From assembly GCA_041397825.1 (NCBI GenBank), contig JAWKVX010000007.1, positions 248,001 through 312,000 on the forward strand: a DNA stretch of 64,000 nt. Direction: 5' to 3'. Positions within the stretch are counted from its first letter, which is position 1. Every line of letters begins with the position of its first letter. The DNA is from JANNSX01 sp041397825. GTDB lineage: Bacteria; Pseudomonadota; Alphaproteobacteria; Rhizobiales; Hyphomicrobiaceae. Under the pieces are notes generated by a model. It did not search any database, was not told the DNA's origin, and saw only the letters and a program-made list of their open reading frames with translations. The position numbers and the translations under genes were made by a program. Below, piece by piece: positions 16,442-25,099 of the stretch.

Positions 16442-18439
16442 ATGATCTATCAGGCGATCGTCTTCCTGCCGCTCATCGGCGCCATCATCGCGGGCTTCTT
16501 CGGGCGCGCCATCGGCGATCGCGCTTCCGAGTTCGTGACGACACTCTTCCTCATCATCGCCGCCGTGCTTTCCTGGGTCGTGTTCATCGGGGTGCTGCAG
16601 GGCGAAGGAGGTCACGAGGGTGCGGAGAAGGTCGAGCTCCTCAATTGGATTTCATCCGGCACGCTCGAGGTCTCGTGGGGTATCCGCGTCGACACGCTGA
16701 CGGCCGTCATGCTCGTTGTCGTCAACACCGTCTCGAGCCTCGTGCACCTCTACTCCATCGGCTACATGCACGAGGATCCGCACCGGCCGCGCTTCTTCGC
16801 CTATCTCTCGCTCTTCACCTTCGCCATGCTCATGCTGGTGACGAGCGACAATCTCCTGCAGATGTTCTTCGGCTGGGAGGGCGTCGGCCTCGCTTCCTAT
16901 CTGCTGATCGGTTTCTGGTTCCAAAAGCCGGAAGCAAACGCGGCGGCCATAAAGGCCTTCGTCGTCAACCGCGTCGGCGACTTCGGCTTCGCGCTCGGCA
17001 TCTTCGGCGTGTTCGCGGTGTTCGGTTCGATCGATCTCGACACGATCTTTGCCGCCGCGTCCGGCATGGCCAATCAGCCGATGCACTTCCTCTCGTGGGA
17101 ATTCGACACGCTGACGGTGCTCTGCCTGCTGCTCTTCATGGGCGCGATGGGCAAGTCGGCGCAGTTCCTGCTGCACACCTGGCTGCCGGACGCGATGGAA
17201 GGTCCGACGCCGGTGTCGGCCTTGATCCATGCCGCGACCATGGTGACGGCCGGCGTCTTCATGGTGGCGCGGCTCTCGCCGCTTTTTGAGCAGGCGCCCG
17301 TCGCGCTCGAGGTGGTGACCTTCATCGGCGCGACGACAGCCTTCTTCGCGGCGACCGTCGGCCTCGTGCAGAACGACATCAAGCGCGTCATCGCCTATTC
17401 GACCTGCTCGCAGCTTGGCTACATGTTTGTCGCCTGCGGTGTCGGTGCCTATGGCGCAGGCATCTTCCACCTGTTCACACACGCCTTCTTCAAGGCGCTG
17501 CTGTTTCTGGGCGCCGGCTCCGTCATCCACGCGATGCATCACGAGCAGGACATTCGCAACATGGGTGGCCTCAGGGCCAAAATCCCCTTGACCTGGGTCC
17601 TGATGGGGATCGGCACGGTAGCGCTGACCGGCCTCGGTATCCCCGGTCTGATCGGCACCGCCGGCTTCTACTCGAAGGACACGATCATCGAGACCGCGTT
17701 CGCGGCCCATGGCGATGTTGCCCGCTATGCCTTCTGGCTCCTCGTCATCGCCGCCTTCTTCACCTCCTTCTACTCCTGGCGGTTGATGTTCCTGACATTC
17801 CACGGCAAGACGCGCGCCGACGATCACACCTACGACCACGCGCACGAGAGCCCCTGGGTGATGCTGGTGCCGCTTATCATCCTCGCGGCCGGTGCACTCC
17901 TCGCCGGCGCTTTCTTCACCGGCTATTTCGTTGGCCACGACTACGAGCATTTTTGGCGGACGAGCTTGTTTACCAGCCCCGAGAACCACATTCTCGAGGA
18001 GGCCCATCACGTGCCCGAGCTCGTCAAATGGTCGCCGTTCCTGATGATGCTCGCTGGTTTCGGCCTGGCCTGGCTGTTCTACATCGTCTCGCCCGGCATG
18101 CCGGTGGCGCTCGCCCGCGCCTTCAAGCCGATCTACCTGTTTCTCCTCAACAAATGGTACTTCGACGAGCTGTACGATTGGCTGTTCGTCAGGCCTGCGC
18201 ACTGGATCGGTCGGCGACTTTGGAAGACCGGCGACGGCGCCATCATCGACGGCCTGGGTCCGGATGGCCTATCGGCACGCGTGCTCGACGTCACCGGCCG
18301 CGTCGTCAAGCTGCAGTCAGGCTTCGTCTACACCTACGCCTTCGTCATGCTGATCGGCGTGACGCTGATCGCGACCGCCTTCATCATGAGCGATGAGCTT
18401 CGCCAGCTCATCCTGCAGCTCGTCGGCAGGGGAGGCTAG
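16442..18439 (+). CDS. nuoL: NADH-quinone oxidoreductase subunit L
   Basis: NuoL is the distal antiporter-like proton-pumping subunit. It has 14 core helices plus the long C-terminal lateral helix and final anchor. Conserved segments include FFGWEGVGLASYLLIGFW (membrane Glu), MGAMGKSAQFLLHTWLPDAMEGPTPVSALIHAATM (Lys and His residues of the proton path), and NDIKRVIAYSTCSQLGYM. The 665-residue length is typical of alphaproteobacteria. nuoM follows after four bases. Confidence 0.98.
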   Translation: MIYQAIVFLPLIGAIIAGFFGRAIGDRASEFVTTLFLIIAAVLSWVVFIGVLQGEGGHEGAEKVELLNWISSGTLEVSWGIRVDTLTAVMLVVVNTVSSLVHLYSIGYMHEDPHRPRFFAYLSLFTFAMLMLVTSDNLLQMFFGWEGVGLASYLLIGFWFQKPEANAAAIKAFVVNRVGDFGFALGIFGVFAVFGSIDLDTIFAAASGMANQPMHFLSWEFDTLTVLCLLLFMGAMGKSAQFLLHTWLPDAMEGPTPVSALIHAATMVTAGVFMVARLSPLFEQAPVALEVVTFIGATTAFFAATVGLVQNDIKRVIAYSTCSQLGYMFVACGVGAYGAGIFHLFTHAFFKALLFLGAGSVIHAMHHEQDIRNMGGLRAKIPLTWVLMGIGTVALTGLGIPGLIGTAGFYSKDTIIETAFAAHGDVARYAFWLLVIAAFFTSFYSWRLMFLTFHGKTRADDHTYDHAHESPWVMLVPLIILAAGALLAGAFFTGYFVGHDYEHFWRTSLFTSPENHILEEAHHVPELVKWSPFLMMLAGFGLAWLFYIVSPGMPVALARAFKPIYLFLLNKWYFDELYDWLFVRPAHWIGRRLWKTGDGAIIDGLGPDGLSARVLDVTGRVVKLQSGFVYTYAFVMLIGVTLIATAFIMSDELRQLILQLVGRGG

Positions 18440-18443
18440 AGCT

Positions 18444-19964
18444 ATGACCACCTGGCCCATCCTGTCGCTCGTCACTTTCCTGCCGCTTGCCGGCGCGGTG
18501 ATCATGCTCGCCGCCGTCCGTGGCGACGATGCCGCCGCCAAGCGCAACGCACGCTGGATCGCGCTCTGGACGACGCTCATCACCTTCCTCATTTCGCTCC
18601 TGATCTGGCGTGATTTCGATCCGGCCAATCCTGGCTTCCAGTTCTTGGAGGAGAAGGCCTGGATTGGCAGCGGCATCACCTACAAGATGGGCGTCGACGG
18701 CATCTCGATGCTGTTCGTCATCCTGACGACCTTCCTGATGCCGATCTGCATCCTGGCGAGCTGGCGGTCGATCGAGGAGCGCGTCAAGGAGTACATGATC
18801 GCCTTCCTGCTGCTCGAGACGCTGATGATCGGCGTCTTCTGCGCGCTCGACCTCGTCCTCTTCTACCTGTTCTTCGAGGGCGGCCTCATTCCGATGTTCC
18901 TCATCATCGGTGTCTGGGGCGGCAAGCGGCGCGTCTATGCGAGTTTCAAGTTTTTCCTCTACACGCTGCTCGGCTCGGTGCTGATGTTGCTGGCGCTGAT
19001 GGCCATGTATTGGACGGCAGGCACCACCGATATTCCGACATTGCTCGAGCCCGGCAAATTCCCGGCCTCGATGCAGACCTGGCTCTGGATCGCTTTCTTC
19101 GCCTCCTTCGCCGTCAAGATGCCGATGTGGCCGGTGCACACCTGGCTGCCGGATGCGCATGTCGAGGCGCCGACCGCGGGCTCCGTCATTCTCGCGGGCA
19201 TCCTCCTGAAGATGGGTGGCTACGGATTTCTGCGCTTCTCGATCCCGATGTTCCCGCTCGCCTCCGAGCAGCTGGCTCCTTTCGTCTTCGCCCTCTCCGT
19301 CATCGCCATCATCTACACCTCGCTGGTGGCGCTGGCGCAGGAGGACGTGAAGAAGCTCATCGCCTATTCCTCCGTCGCCCATATGGGCTTCGTCACCATG
19401 GGGGCCTTCACCTTCACCATGCAGGGCGTGCAGGGTGGCATCTTCCAGATGCTGTCGCACGGCATCGTCTCGGCAGCGCTGTTCCTGTGCGTCGGCGTCG
19501 TCTACGACCGGATGCACACGCGGGAGATCGCAGCCTATGGCGGACTGGTCAATCGGATGCCGGTCTACGCCTTCTGCTTCATGGTGTTCACGCTGGCCAA
19601 TGTCGGTCTTCCCGGGACGAGCGGCTTTGTCGGCGAGTTCCTGTCGCTCATCGGCGCCTTCAAGGCCAATACCTGGGTTGCCTTCCTGGCGACCACCGGC
19701 GTCATCCTCTCGGCAGCCTATGCGCTCTGGCTCTATCGCCGCGTCATCTTCGGCAAGCTCGAGAAAGCGAGTCTCAAGGACATTCTCGACATGAACAGCC
19801 GCGAGATCGCTTACATGGCGCCGCTCGTGGTGCTCACCATCCTGTTCGGCATCTATCCGGCGCCGATCCTCGATGTCACGGCGGCGGCGGTCGAAAAGCT
19901 TCTTGCCGACTACGAGACCGGCCTCAAGCTCGCCAAGGCCGCGACTTTCGCGCTCGCGGAGTAG
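18444..19964 (+). CDS. nuoM: NADH-quinone oxidoreductase subunit M
   Basis: NuoM is the middle antiporter-like subunit. Motifs are FFEGGLIPMFLIIGVWG (conserved Glu), KMPMWPVHTWLPDAHVEAPTAGSVILAG, and EDVKKLIAYSSVAHMGFV. I chose the ATG at 18444 over an upstream in-frame TTG that overlaps nuoL; GGCTAGAG precedes it weakly. The product is 506 residues with about 14 helices. Confidence 0.98.
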   Translation: MTTWPILSLVTFLPLAGAVIMLAAVRGDDAAAKRNARWIALWTTLITFLISLLIWRDFDPANPGFQFLEEKAWIGSGITYKMGVDGISMLFVILTTFLMPICILASWRSIEERVKEYMIAFLLLETLMIGVFCALDLVLFYLFFEGGLIPMFLIIGVWGGKRRVYASFKFFLYTLLGSVLMLLALMAMYWTAGTTDIPTLLEPGKFPASMQTWLWIAFFASFAVKMPMWPVHTWLPDAHVEAPTAGSVILAGILLKMGGYGFLRFSIPMFPLASEQLAPFVFALSVIAIIYTSLVALAQEDVKKLIAYSSVAHMGFVTMGAFTFTMQGVQGGIFQMLSHGIVSAALFLCVGVVYDRMHTREIAAYGGLVNRMPVYAFCFMVFTLANVGLPGTSGFVGEFLSLIGAFKANTWVAFLATTGVILSAAYALWLYRRVIFGKLEKASLKDILDMNSREIAYMAPLVVLTILFGIYPAPILDVTAAAVEKLLADYETGLKLAKAATFALAE

Positions 19965-19976
19965 GAGAGACACCCG

Positions 19977-21422
19977 ATGGACTCGCTCAGCAATCTCTCC
20001 ACCCTCTATCCTGAGATCGGCATCGTGATCGCGGCTATGGCGCTGCTGATGCTCGGCGCGTTCAGGAGCGAGGAAGCCGGTGCCGCCGTGAACTGGCTCG
20101 CCATCCTCACTCTCGCCGGCACCGCAGCGATGATCGGGCTGAGCGAGGCACCGTCCGCAACGCTGTTCGGTGGTAGTTTCATCGACGACCCGTTCGCGCG
20201 TTTCATGAAGGTACTCGTCCTCATCGGCGGCGCGGCGACGCTCTTGATGTCGTTCGATTATCTGAGGGGAGCGAAGATCCTCAAATTCGAGCTTCCGGTG
20301 CTCGTGCTGCTGTCGACGGCCGGCATGATGATGATGATATCGGCCGGCAGCCTCATCGCCCTCTATCTGGGCCTTGAGATGCAGTCGCTGGCGCTCTACG
20401 TCATCGCCGCCTTCCAACGTGATTCGGTCAAGTCGAGCGAGGCCGGCCTCAAATACTTCGTCCTCGGCGCCCTCTCGTCGGGCATGCTGCTCTACGGCGC
20501 GTCGCTGGTCTATGGCTATACGGGCTCGACGGAGTTCTCGGCGATCGCATCCGCCGCCGTGCCGCCGGCCGAGGGCGCTCGTATCTCGGTCGGCCTCGTT
20601 TTCGGCCTCGTCTTCGTCATGGCAGGCCTTGCTTTCAAGATCTCGGCAGTGCCGTTCCATATGTGGGTGCCCGACGTCTATGAAGGTTCGCCGACCCCCG
20701 TCACCGCCTTTTTCGCGGCGGCGCCGAAGATTGCCGCAATGGCGCTGCTGATGCGGACCGTCTTCGACGCCTTTCCCGGAATCATCCCGCAGTGGCAGAG
20801 CATCGTCGTGTTCCTGGCGATCGCCTCGATGGTCCTTGGCGCCTTCGCCGCCATCGGGCAGACGAACATCAAGCGCCTGATGGCCTATTCCTCGATCGGC
20901 CACATCGGTTACGCGCTCGTCGGCCTGTCGGCCGGAACCAGCGAAGGCATCCGTGGCGTGCTCATCTATCTGGCGATCTACCTCGTCATGACCCTCGGCA
21001 CATTTGCGGCCATCCTGTCGATGCGGCGCGCGGATGGCATGGTCGAGGACATCGATCAGCTGAGCGGTCTTGCACGCACCAATCTGCCGATGGCGGCCGT
21101 GCTCGCGGCGCTGCTCTTCTCGCTCGCCGGCATTCCGCCGCTCGCGGGCTTCTGGGCCAAGTGGTACGTCTTCCTGCCGGCGATCGGGGCAGGCTATTAC
21201 GAGCTCGCCGTCATCGGTGTCATCGCCAGCGTCATCGGGGCCTATTACTATCTCCGCATCGTCAAGATCATGTTCTTCGACCAGGCGGCGGTTCCCTTCC
21301 TGCCGATGGGCCGATTGACCAAGCTGGTGTTCGGTGTGTCCGGGTTGATCGTCATGCTCTACGTCGTCTACCCGGGGCCGCTTGTCAGCGCCGCTGAAGC
21401 TGCGGCTCGGGCGCTCTACTGA
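19977..21422 (+). CDS. nuoN: NADH-quinone oxidoreductase subunit N
   Basis: NuoN is the third antiporter-like subunit. Evident motifs are the LYLGLEMQSLALYVIAAF helix with its membrane Glu, KISAVPFHMWVPDVYEGSPTPV, and NIKRLMAYSSIGHIGYALVG. At 481 residues with about 14 helices it closes the nuo locus. The next gene, birA, begins two bases after its stop codon if the GTG start is used, as is common in alphaproteobacteria. Confidence 0.97.
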   Translation: MDSLSNLSTLYPEIGIVIAAMALLMLGAFRSEEAGAAVNWLAILTLAGTAAMIGLSEAPSATLFGGSFIDDPFARFMKVLVLIGGAATLLMSFDYLRGAKILKFELPVLVLLSTAGMMMMISAGSLIALYLGLEMQSLALYVIAAFQRDSVKSSEAGLKYFVLGALSSGMLLYGASLVYGYTGSTEFSAIASAAVPPAEGARISVGLVFGLVFVMAGLAFKISAVPFHMWVPDVYEGSPTPVTAFFAAAPKIAAMALLMRTVFDAFPGIIPQWQSIVVFLAIASMVLGAFAAIGQTNIKRLMAYSSIGHIGYALVGLSAGTSEGIRGVLIYLAIYLVMTLGTFAAILSMRRADGMVEDIDQLSGLARTNLPMAAVLAALLFSLAGIPPLAGFWAKWYVFLPAIGAGYYELAVIGVIASVIGAYYYLRIVKIMFFDQAAVPFLPMGRLTKLVFGVSGLIVMLYVVYPGPLVSAAEAAARALY

Positions 21423-21423
21423 C

Positions 21424-22182
21424 GTGCCGCACGACGGCCTGCCGGCGGGCTATCGCCTCCTCTCGCTCGAGAGCGTCGACTCGACCAATGCCGAGGCCCT
21501 GCGTCGCGCTCAGGCGAGAGAGACCGGGCCGCTGTGGATCCGTGCCGACCGGCAGACCGGCGGACGCGGCCGCAGCGGGCGGTCGTGGTCGTCGCCGCCC
21601 GGCAATCTCTACGCCTCGCTGCTGATCCGTCTCGCCGTGCCTCCGGAGCGTGCCTCCGAGCTGTCACTGGTCGCAGGCGTAGCGTTGCACCGGACGATCG
21701 CCATGCTCCTGCCCACGGAGACGGCGGCGGGGCGGCTCTACCTCAAATGGCCGAACGATCTTCTGCTCGATGCGGCCAAGCTCGCCGGCATCCTGATCGA
21801 GTCGAGCATCACCCCCGGCACCCCGGCCATCACCGCGATCATCGGCATCGGTATCAATGTTGCGACGCATCCGGATGACCTCGGGCGAGCCGCAACTCAC
21901 CTGGGTCTCTATGGTGTCGAGACCGAGCCCGCCCAGCTCCTGAAGCGGGTCGCCGCCGCCCTCGATCTCGAGATCAAAGCCTGGTTGGCGCGGGGATTTA
22001 GGCCAATCCGCGAGGAATGGACCGCGCGGGCGCATCGTCTCGGTGTCGAGGTGTCGGTGAACGGCAAGGCGGGGCGGATCGAAGGGCAGTTCGCCGGGCT
22101 TGCCGAGGATGGGGCTCTCGTGATCAAGTTGCCCGATGGAAGCGAGCATCGCGTCAGCTACGGCGACGTGTCCCTCATCTAA
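21424..22182 (+). CDS. birA: Biotin--[acetyl-CoA-carboxylase] ligase, monofunctional
   Basis: BirA makes biotinyl-AMP and transfers biotin to carrier proteins such as AccB. The biotin/ATP loop GRGRSGRSW, followed by SPPGNLYASLLI, and the KWPNDLLLDAAKLAGILIE block are clear. The C-terminal SH3-like domain holds GRIEGQFAGLAEDGALVI. It lacks the N-terminal DNA-binding domain, so it should not act as a repressor. The GTG at 21424 gives 252 residues and begins right after nuoN; an upstream TTG at 21382 would overlap nuoN. Linkage nuoN-birA-rnj is a conserved alphaproteobacterial arrangement. Confidence 0.93.
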   Translation: MPHDGLPAGYRLLSLESVDSTNAEALRRAQARETGPLWIRADRQTGGRGRSGRSWSSPPGNLYASLLIRLAVPPERASELSLVAGVALHRTIAMLLPTETAAGRLYLKWPNDLLLDAAKLAGILIESSITPGTPAITAIIGIGINVATHPDDLGRAATHLGLYGVETEPAQLLKRVAAALDLEIKAWLARGFRPIREEWTARAHRLGVEVSVNGKAGRIEGQFAGLAEDGALVIKLPDGSEHRVSYGDVSLI

Positions 22183-22206
22183 GCTTTGCCGGCCGACCGA
22201 GGAGTG

Positions 22207-23898
22207 ATGATGGCCCAGAGGAAGCCGAAAATCTCCGGGGCCGATGAGCTCGTTTTCGTGCCGCTCGGCGGCGTCGGCGAGATCGGCATGAACCTTTATC
22301 TCTATGGGTTCGGGCCGGCCGACGATCGCAAATGGCTGATGGTCGATCTCGGCGTGACGTTCCCGGGGCCGGAAGAGCCTGGGGTGGATGTCATCCTGCC
22401 GGATATCCGGTTCATCGAGGAGCTGAGACGGGATCTTGTTGGCATCGTCCTGACCCACGCCCACGAGGATCATATCGGCGCCGTCATCGACCTCTGGCCT
22501 AGGCTGCGGGCTCCGATCTATGCCACGCCGTTCACGGCCGAGCTGCTCAAGGCAAAAATGGCCGAGGAAGGCCGCAAGCGCGAGATCGACATCAAGCCGA
22601 TCCCGCAGAGGTCTAAACTCGATCTCGGGCCGTTCGCTCTGGAGTTCATCACCGTCGCGCATTCCATTCCCGAGCCGAACGCCCTGGCCATTCGGACGCC
22701 GCTCGGTCTCGTGGTGCATACCGCCGACTGGAAGATCGACATGGGTCCGATCACGGGAGCGCCGACCGACGAGCAGCGCCTTCGCCAGCTCGGCGACGAG
22801 GGCGTGGACGTGCTTGTCTGCGACTCGACGAATGCCATGCGCGAGGGGGAATCGCCGTCCGAGGAGGAGATCGGGCGCAATCTCGCCAAGGTCATCCAGT
22901 CGGCCGAGCAACGTGTCGCCGTGACGATCTTCGCGTCGAACGTGGCGCGCATCCGGTCGGTCGCTGCGGCAGCGCAGGCGGCGGGGCGCGAGCTTGTCGT
23001 CGCCGGCAGGGCCATGCACCGCATGATACACGTGGCGCAGGAGACCGGCATTCTGCCACGCTCCTTCAAATTCCATGACCAGCAGGGTTTCGGATATTTC
23101 GAGCGCAACCAGATCGTGCTGCTGATGACGGGCAGCCAAGGCGAGCCGCGGGCCGCGCTCGCGCGCGTGGCTCAGGGAGAGCATCCCGAGATCTCGCTCG
23201 CGCCCGACGATCTCGTGATCTTCTCCTCGCGCACGATCCCCGGAAATGAGAAAGCTGTCGGCCGGATTCAGAATGCGCTCGTCGATCAGGGTGTCCGCAT
23301 CATCACCGACAACGAGGCGGTGGTGCATGTCACCGGCCATCCGCGCAGGGGCGAGCTGAAGCAGATGTACCAGTGGGTCAGGCCGAGAACCCTCGTGCCC
23401 ATGCATGGCGAGGCGCGCCATCTCGAGGAGCAGGGGCGATTTGCGCTGTCGCTCGGGGTTCCCGCCGTCGCACAGGCGCGCAACGGCCGCATGCTGCGAT
23501 TTCTGCCCGGCCCCGTCGAAATCATAGATGAGGTGCCGCATGGTCGACTATTTCGCGATGGCGATCTCATCATCGATGGCGATGACGGTCCCGTGCGCGA
23601 GCGGCGACGCTTGAGCTTCGCGGGCATCGTGGTCGTCTCGGTGGTCGTCGGCAAGAACGGCGAGCTCGTGGCGGATCCGCAAGTCGTCATCGACGGCGTT
23701 CCGGCCGAGGATGCGGAGGGCCAGCCGATCGCCGATCACATCCTCGACGAGGTCGAGGGGGCGCTCGCGAGCATTCCGAAGCCGAAGCGACGCGATCGGG
23801 CCTTGCTCGAGGAGGCGGCGCGGCGCGCCGCGCGTGCGGCCGTCAGCGAGGCCTGGGGCAAGAAGCCCATTTGCAAGGTTCTGCTGACGGTGGTGTAG
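22207..23898 (+). CDS. rnj: Ribonuclease J
   Basis: RNase J is a metallo-beta-lactamase/beta-CASP nuclease with endo- and 5'-3' exoribonuclease activity. In alphaproteobacteria it matures 23S rRNA and removes 5' ends. The zinc motif HAHEDHIGA is near residue 83. VHTADWKID, the CDSTNAMREGESPSE loop, and the beta-CASP segment NVARIRSVAAAAQAAGRELV with PVQ-type HGEARHL follow. The first of two adjacent ATGs at 22207 has GGAG close upstream; 563 residues is standard. A terminator follows immediately. Confidence 0.95.
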   Translation: MMAQRKPKISGADELVFVPLGGVGEIGMNLYLYGFGPADDRKWLMVDLGVTFPGPEEPGVDVILPDIRFIEELRRDLVGIVLTHAHEDHIGAVIDLWPRLRAPIYATPFTAELLKAKMAEEGRKREIDIKPIPQRSKLDLGPFALEFITVAHSIPEPNALAIRTPLGLVVHTADWKIDMGPITGAPTDEQRLRQLGDEGVDVLVCDSTNAMREGESPSEEEIGRNLAKVIQSAEQRVAVTIFASNVARIRSVAAAAQAAGRELVVAGRAMHRMIHVAQETGILPRSFKFHDQQGFGYFERNQIVLLMTGSQGEPRAALARVAQGEHPEISLAPDDLVIFSSRTIPGNEKAVGRIQNALVDQGVRIITDNEAVVHVTGHPRRGELKQMYQWVRPRTLVPMHGEARHLEEQGRFALSLGVPAVAQARNGRMLRFLPGPVEIIDEVPHGRLFRDGDLIIDGDDGPVRERRRLSFAGIVVVSVVVGKNGELVADPQVVIDGVPAEDAEGQPIADHILDEVEGALASIPKPKRRDRALLEEAARRAARAAVSEAWGKKPICKVLLTVV

Positions 23899-23901
23899 AA
23901 G

Positions 23902-23944
23902 AGAGCGTAGGCAACAAGGATCGATCGTGTTCCGCTCTTTTTTT
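23902..23944 (+). terminator. Intrinsic terminator after rnj
   Basis: AGAGCG (23902-23907) pairs with CGCTCT (23933-23938) around an internal partly paired GATCGATC region, and the stem runs directly into six or more T residues. This ends the nuo-birA-rnj unit. Confidence 0.7.
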
Positions 23945-23973
23945 CAATTCCCGACCCGCGTCTTGGAGCAATC

Positions 23974-24378
23974 ATGATCGGTCGTCTTAACCACGTGGCC
24001 ATTGCCGTCGCCGATATCGCCAAGGCGACCGCCGTATACCGCGACACGCTCGGCGCCACGGTATCCGCGGTCGTGGCGCAACCGGATCACGGCGTCTCGA
24101 CCGTCTTCATTACGCTCCCCAACACCAAGATCGAGCTTCTGGAGCCGCTCGGCAGCCAATCACCGATCGCCAAATTTCTCGAGCGGGCGCCGGATGGGGG
24201 CATCCATCATCTCTGCTACGAGGTCGAGGACATTCTGGCAGCGCGCGATCAATTGATCGCCAAAGGTGCCCGGGTCCTCGGCGACGGCCAGCCGAAGACA
24301 GGGGCTCACGGCAAACCCGTTCTGTTCCTGCATCCGAAGGATTTTTGCGGTACGCTCGTCGAGCTCGAGCAGGCATAG
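23974..24378 (+). CDS. mce: Methylmalonyl-CoA epimerase
   Basis: The enzyme interconverts (R)- and (S)-methylmalonyl-CoA in propionyl-CoA catabolism. The 134-residue VOC-fold protein has the paired beta-alpha-beta modules and the metal ligands expected: His in LNHVAIAV, Glu in IELLEPLG, His in GIHHLCYEV, and Glu in GTLVELEQ. It lies just after rnj and its terminator. Linkage with a DUF1467 gene immediately downstream is common in alphaproteobacteria. Confidence 0.93.
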   Translation: MIGRLNHVAIAVADIAKATAVYRDTLGATVSAVVAQPDHGVSTVFITLPNTKIELLEPLGSQSPIAKFLERAPDGGIHHLCYEVEDILAARDQLIAKGARVLGDGQPKTGAHGKPVLFLHPKDFCGTLVELEQA

Positions 24379-24388
24379 GGCCGGTGAC

Positions 24389-24643
24389 ATGTCCTGGGCC
24401 CTCGCCATTGCCATCTACCTCGTCATCTGGGCAACGGTTTTGTTCGCCGTCCTGCCCTTCGGTGTCCGCACCCAGCACGAGGCCGGCGAGATCGTCAAAG
24501 GATCGGCCGAGAGCGCCCCTGTCCACCCGCGGATCGGCTTGAAGCTGCTGGCTACGACGTTGTTGGCGGCCGTGATCTTTGCGGTCTTCTATCTGGCGCT
24601 GACGCTCGGTTGGCTGGATGGGCTTGTCCGGGCGAGGCCTTGA
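24389..24643 (+). CDS. DUF1467 family two-helix membrane protein
   Basis: The 84-residue protein has helices at about 4-24 and 53-77. Between them is the family segment LPFGVRTQHEAGEIVKGSAESAPVHP, a diagnostic FGVRTQ.E.G....G...SAP pattern of DUF1467. Function is unknown. It starts ten bases after mce and is probably co-transcribed. It often lies between mce and proS in alphaproteobacteria, as here. Confidence 0.85.
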   Translation: MSWALAIAIYLVIWATVLFAVLPFGVRTQHEAGEIVKGSAESAPVHPRIGLKLLATTLLAAVIFAVFYLALTLGWLDGLVRARP

Positions 24644-24650
24644 AACGAAA

Positions 24651-24676
24651 AATGCAAGGTCCAAGGGACCTTGCAT
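24651..24676 (-). terminator. Perfect intrinsic terminator reading on the minus strand
   Basis: Arms 24652-24662 and 24666-24676 form a perfect 11-bp stem with a three-base loop. On the minus strand it is followed by TTTTCGTTT, a good termination signal. On the plus strand there is no T-run after it, although it could still act bidirectionally for the DUF1467 gene that ends eight bases earlier. Confidence 0.7.
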
Positions 24677-24696
24677 CGCCAGTTCCAATTCTTCTT

Positions 24697-24810
24697 TCAG
24701 GTCTCGGCGGCCGTTCGCCGCTTGACCTCTTCCAACAGGCTGTGCCGGGCCCTCACGAAGCTCTCGGCACGCTCTTCTTCCTCCCAGGACTTGGACCGGA
24801 AACGAGGCAT
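24697..24810 (-). CDS. Small 37-residue charged protein, antisense in the DUF1467-proS gap
   Basis: An ATG-initiated frame on the minus strand encodes MPRFRSKSWEEEERAESF, then VRARHSLLEEVKRRTAAET. The composition (Arg/Glu-rich, amphipathic, helix-forming) is protein-like rather than random. It ends 21 bases before the perfect minus-strand terminator at 24651-24676, which would otherwise have no obvious gene. It is too short for most gene callers. No family recognised; a soluble helical peptide is the most that can be said. In-frame GTG codons upstream could extend it by ten residues. Confidence 0.5.
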   Translation of the reverse strand: MPRFRSKSWEEEERAESFVRARHSLLEEVKRRTAAET

Positions 24811-25099
24811 TAAGCTCAAACCGGGCCTGCGCACCCTCACTGATGTCGCGCAGGAGTGACCTTAGCCAAAGAAAAGACCCCTGTCACGGTCCATTCACAA
24901 CGTCAGGAGCGGAAAAATTTGCCGGGCGGGGCAGGGGCTTGTGGGTCTCGGCTCGTGCCACCGACGGGCACCATAGACACCCCTTTTGGAAACCGGTATT
25001 GAGCCCCATCGTCGGGCCAGGAGTGGATCGAGCCTCAGCCGGTTACGGCAAGCCCGGTCCTCCGGTCCCGCCCAAATGATCCCAGTGGTGACTCAGCCC

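Noticed and set aside
16179..16445. 88-codon frame in the nuoK-nuoL gap
   Set aside because: Again repeat DNA; contains SPSPLEGEGRG, typical of translated C/G-run repeats.
18408..20903. 831-codon frame on the minus strand across nuoM-nuoN
   Set aside because: It is antisense to two clear complex I genes, with the His/Arg/Asp-rich composition typical of shadow frames in GC-rich DNA.
24843..25079. 78-codon frame upstream of proS
   Set aside because: Arg/Gly-rich shadow-like composition; the region is better explained as promoter DNA.
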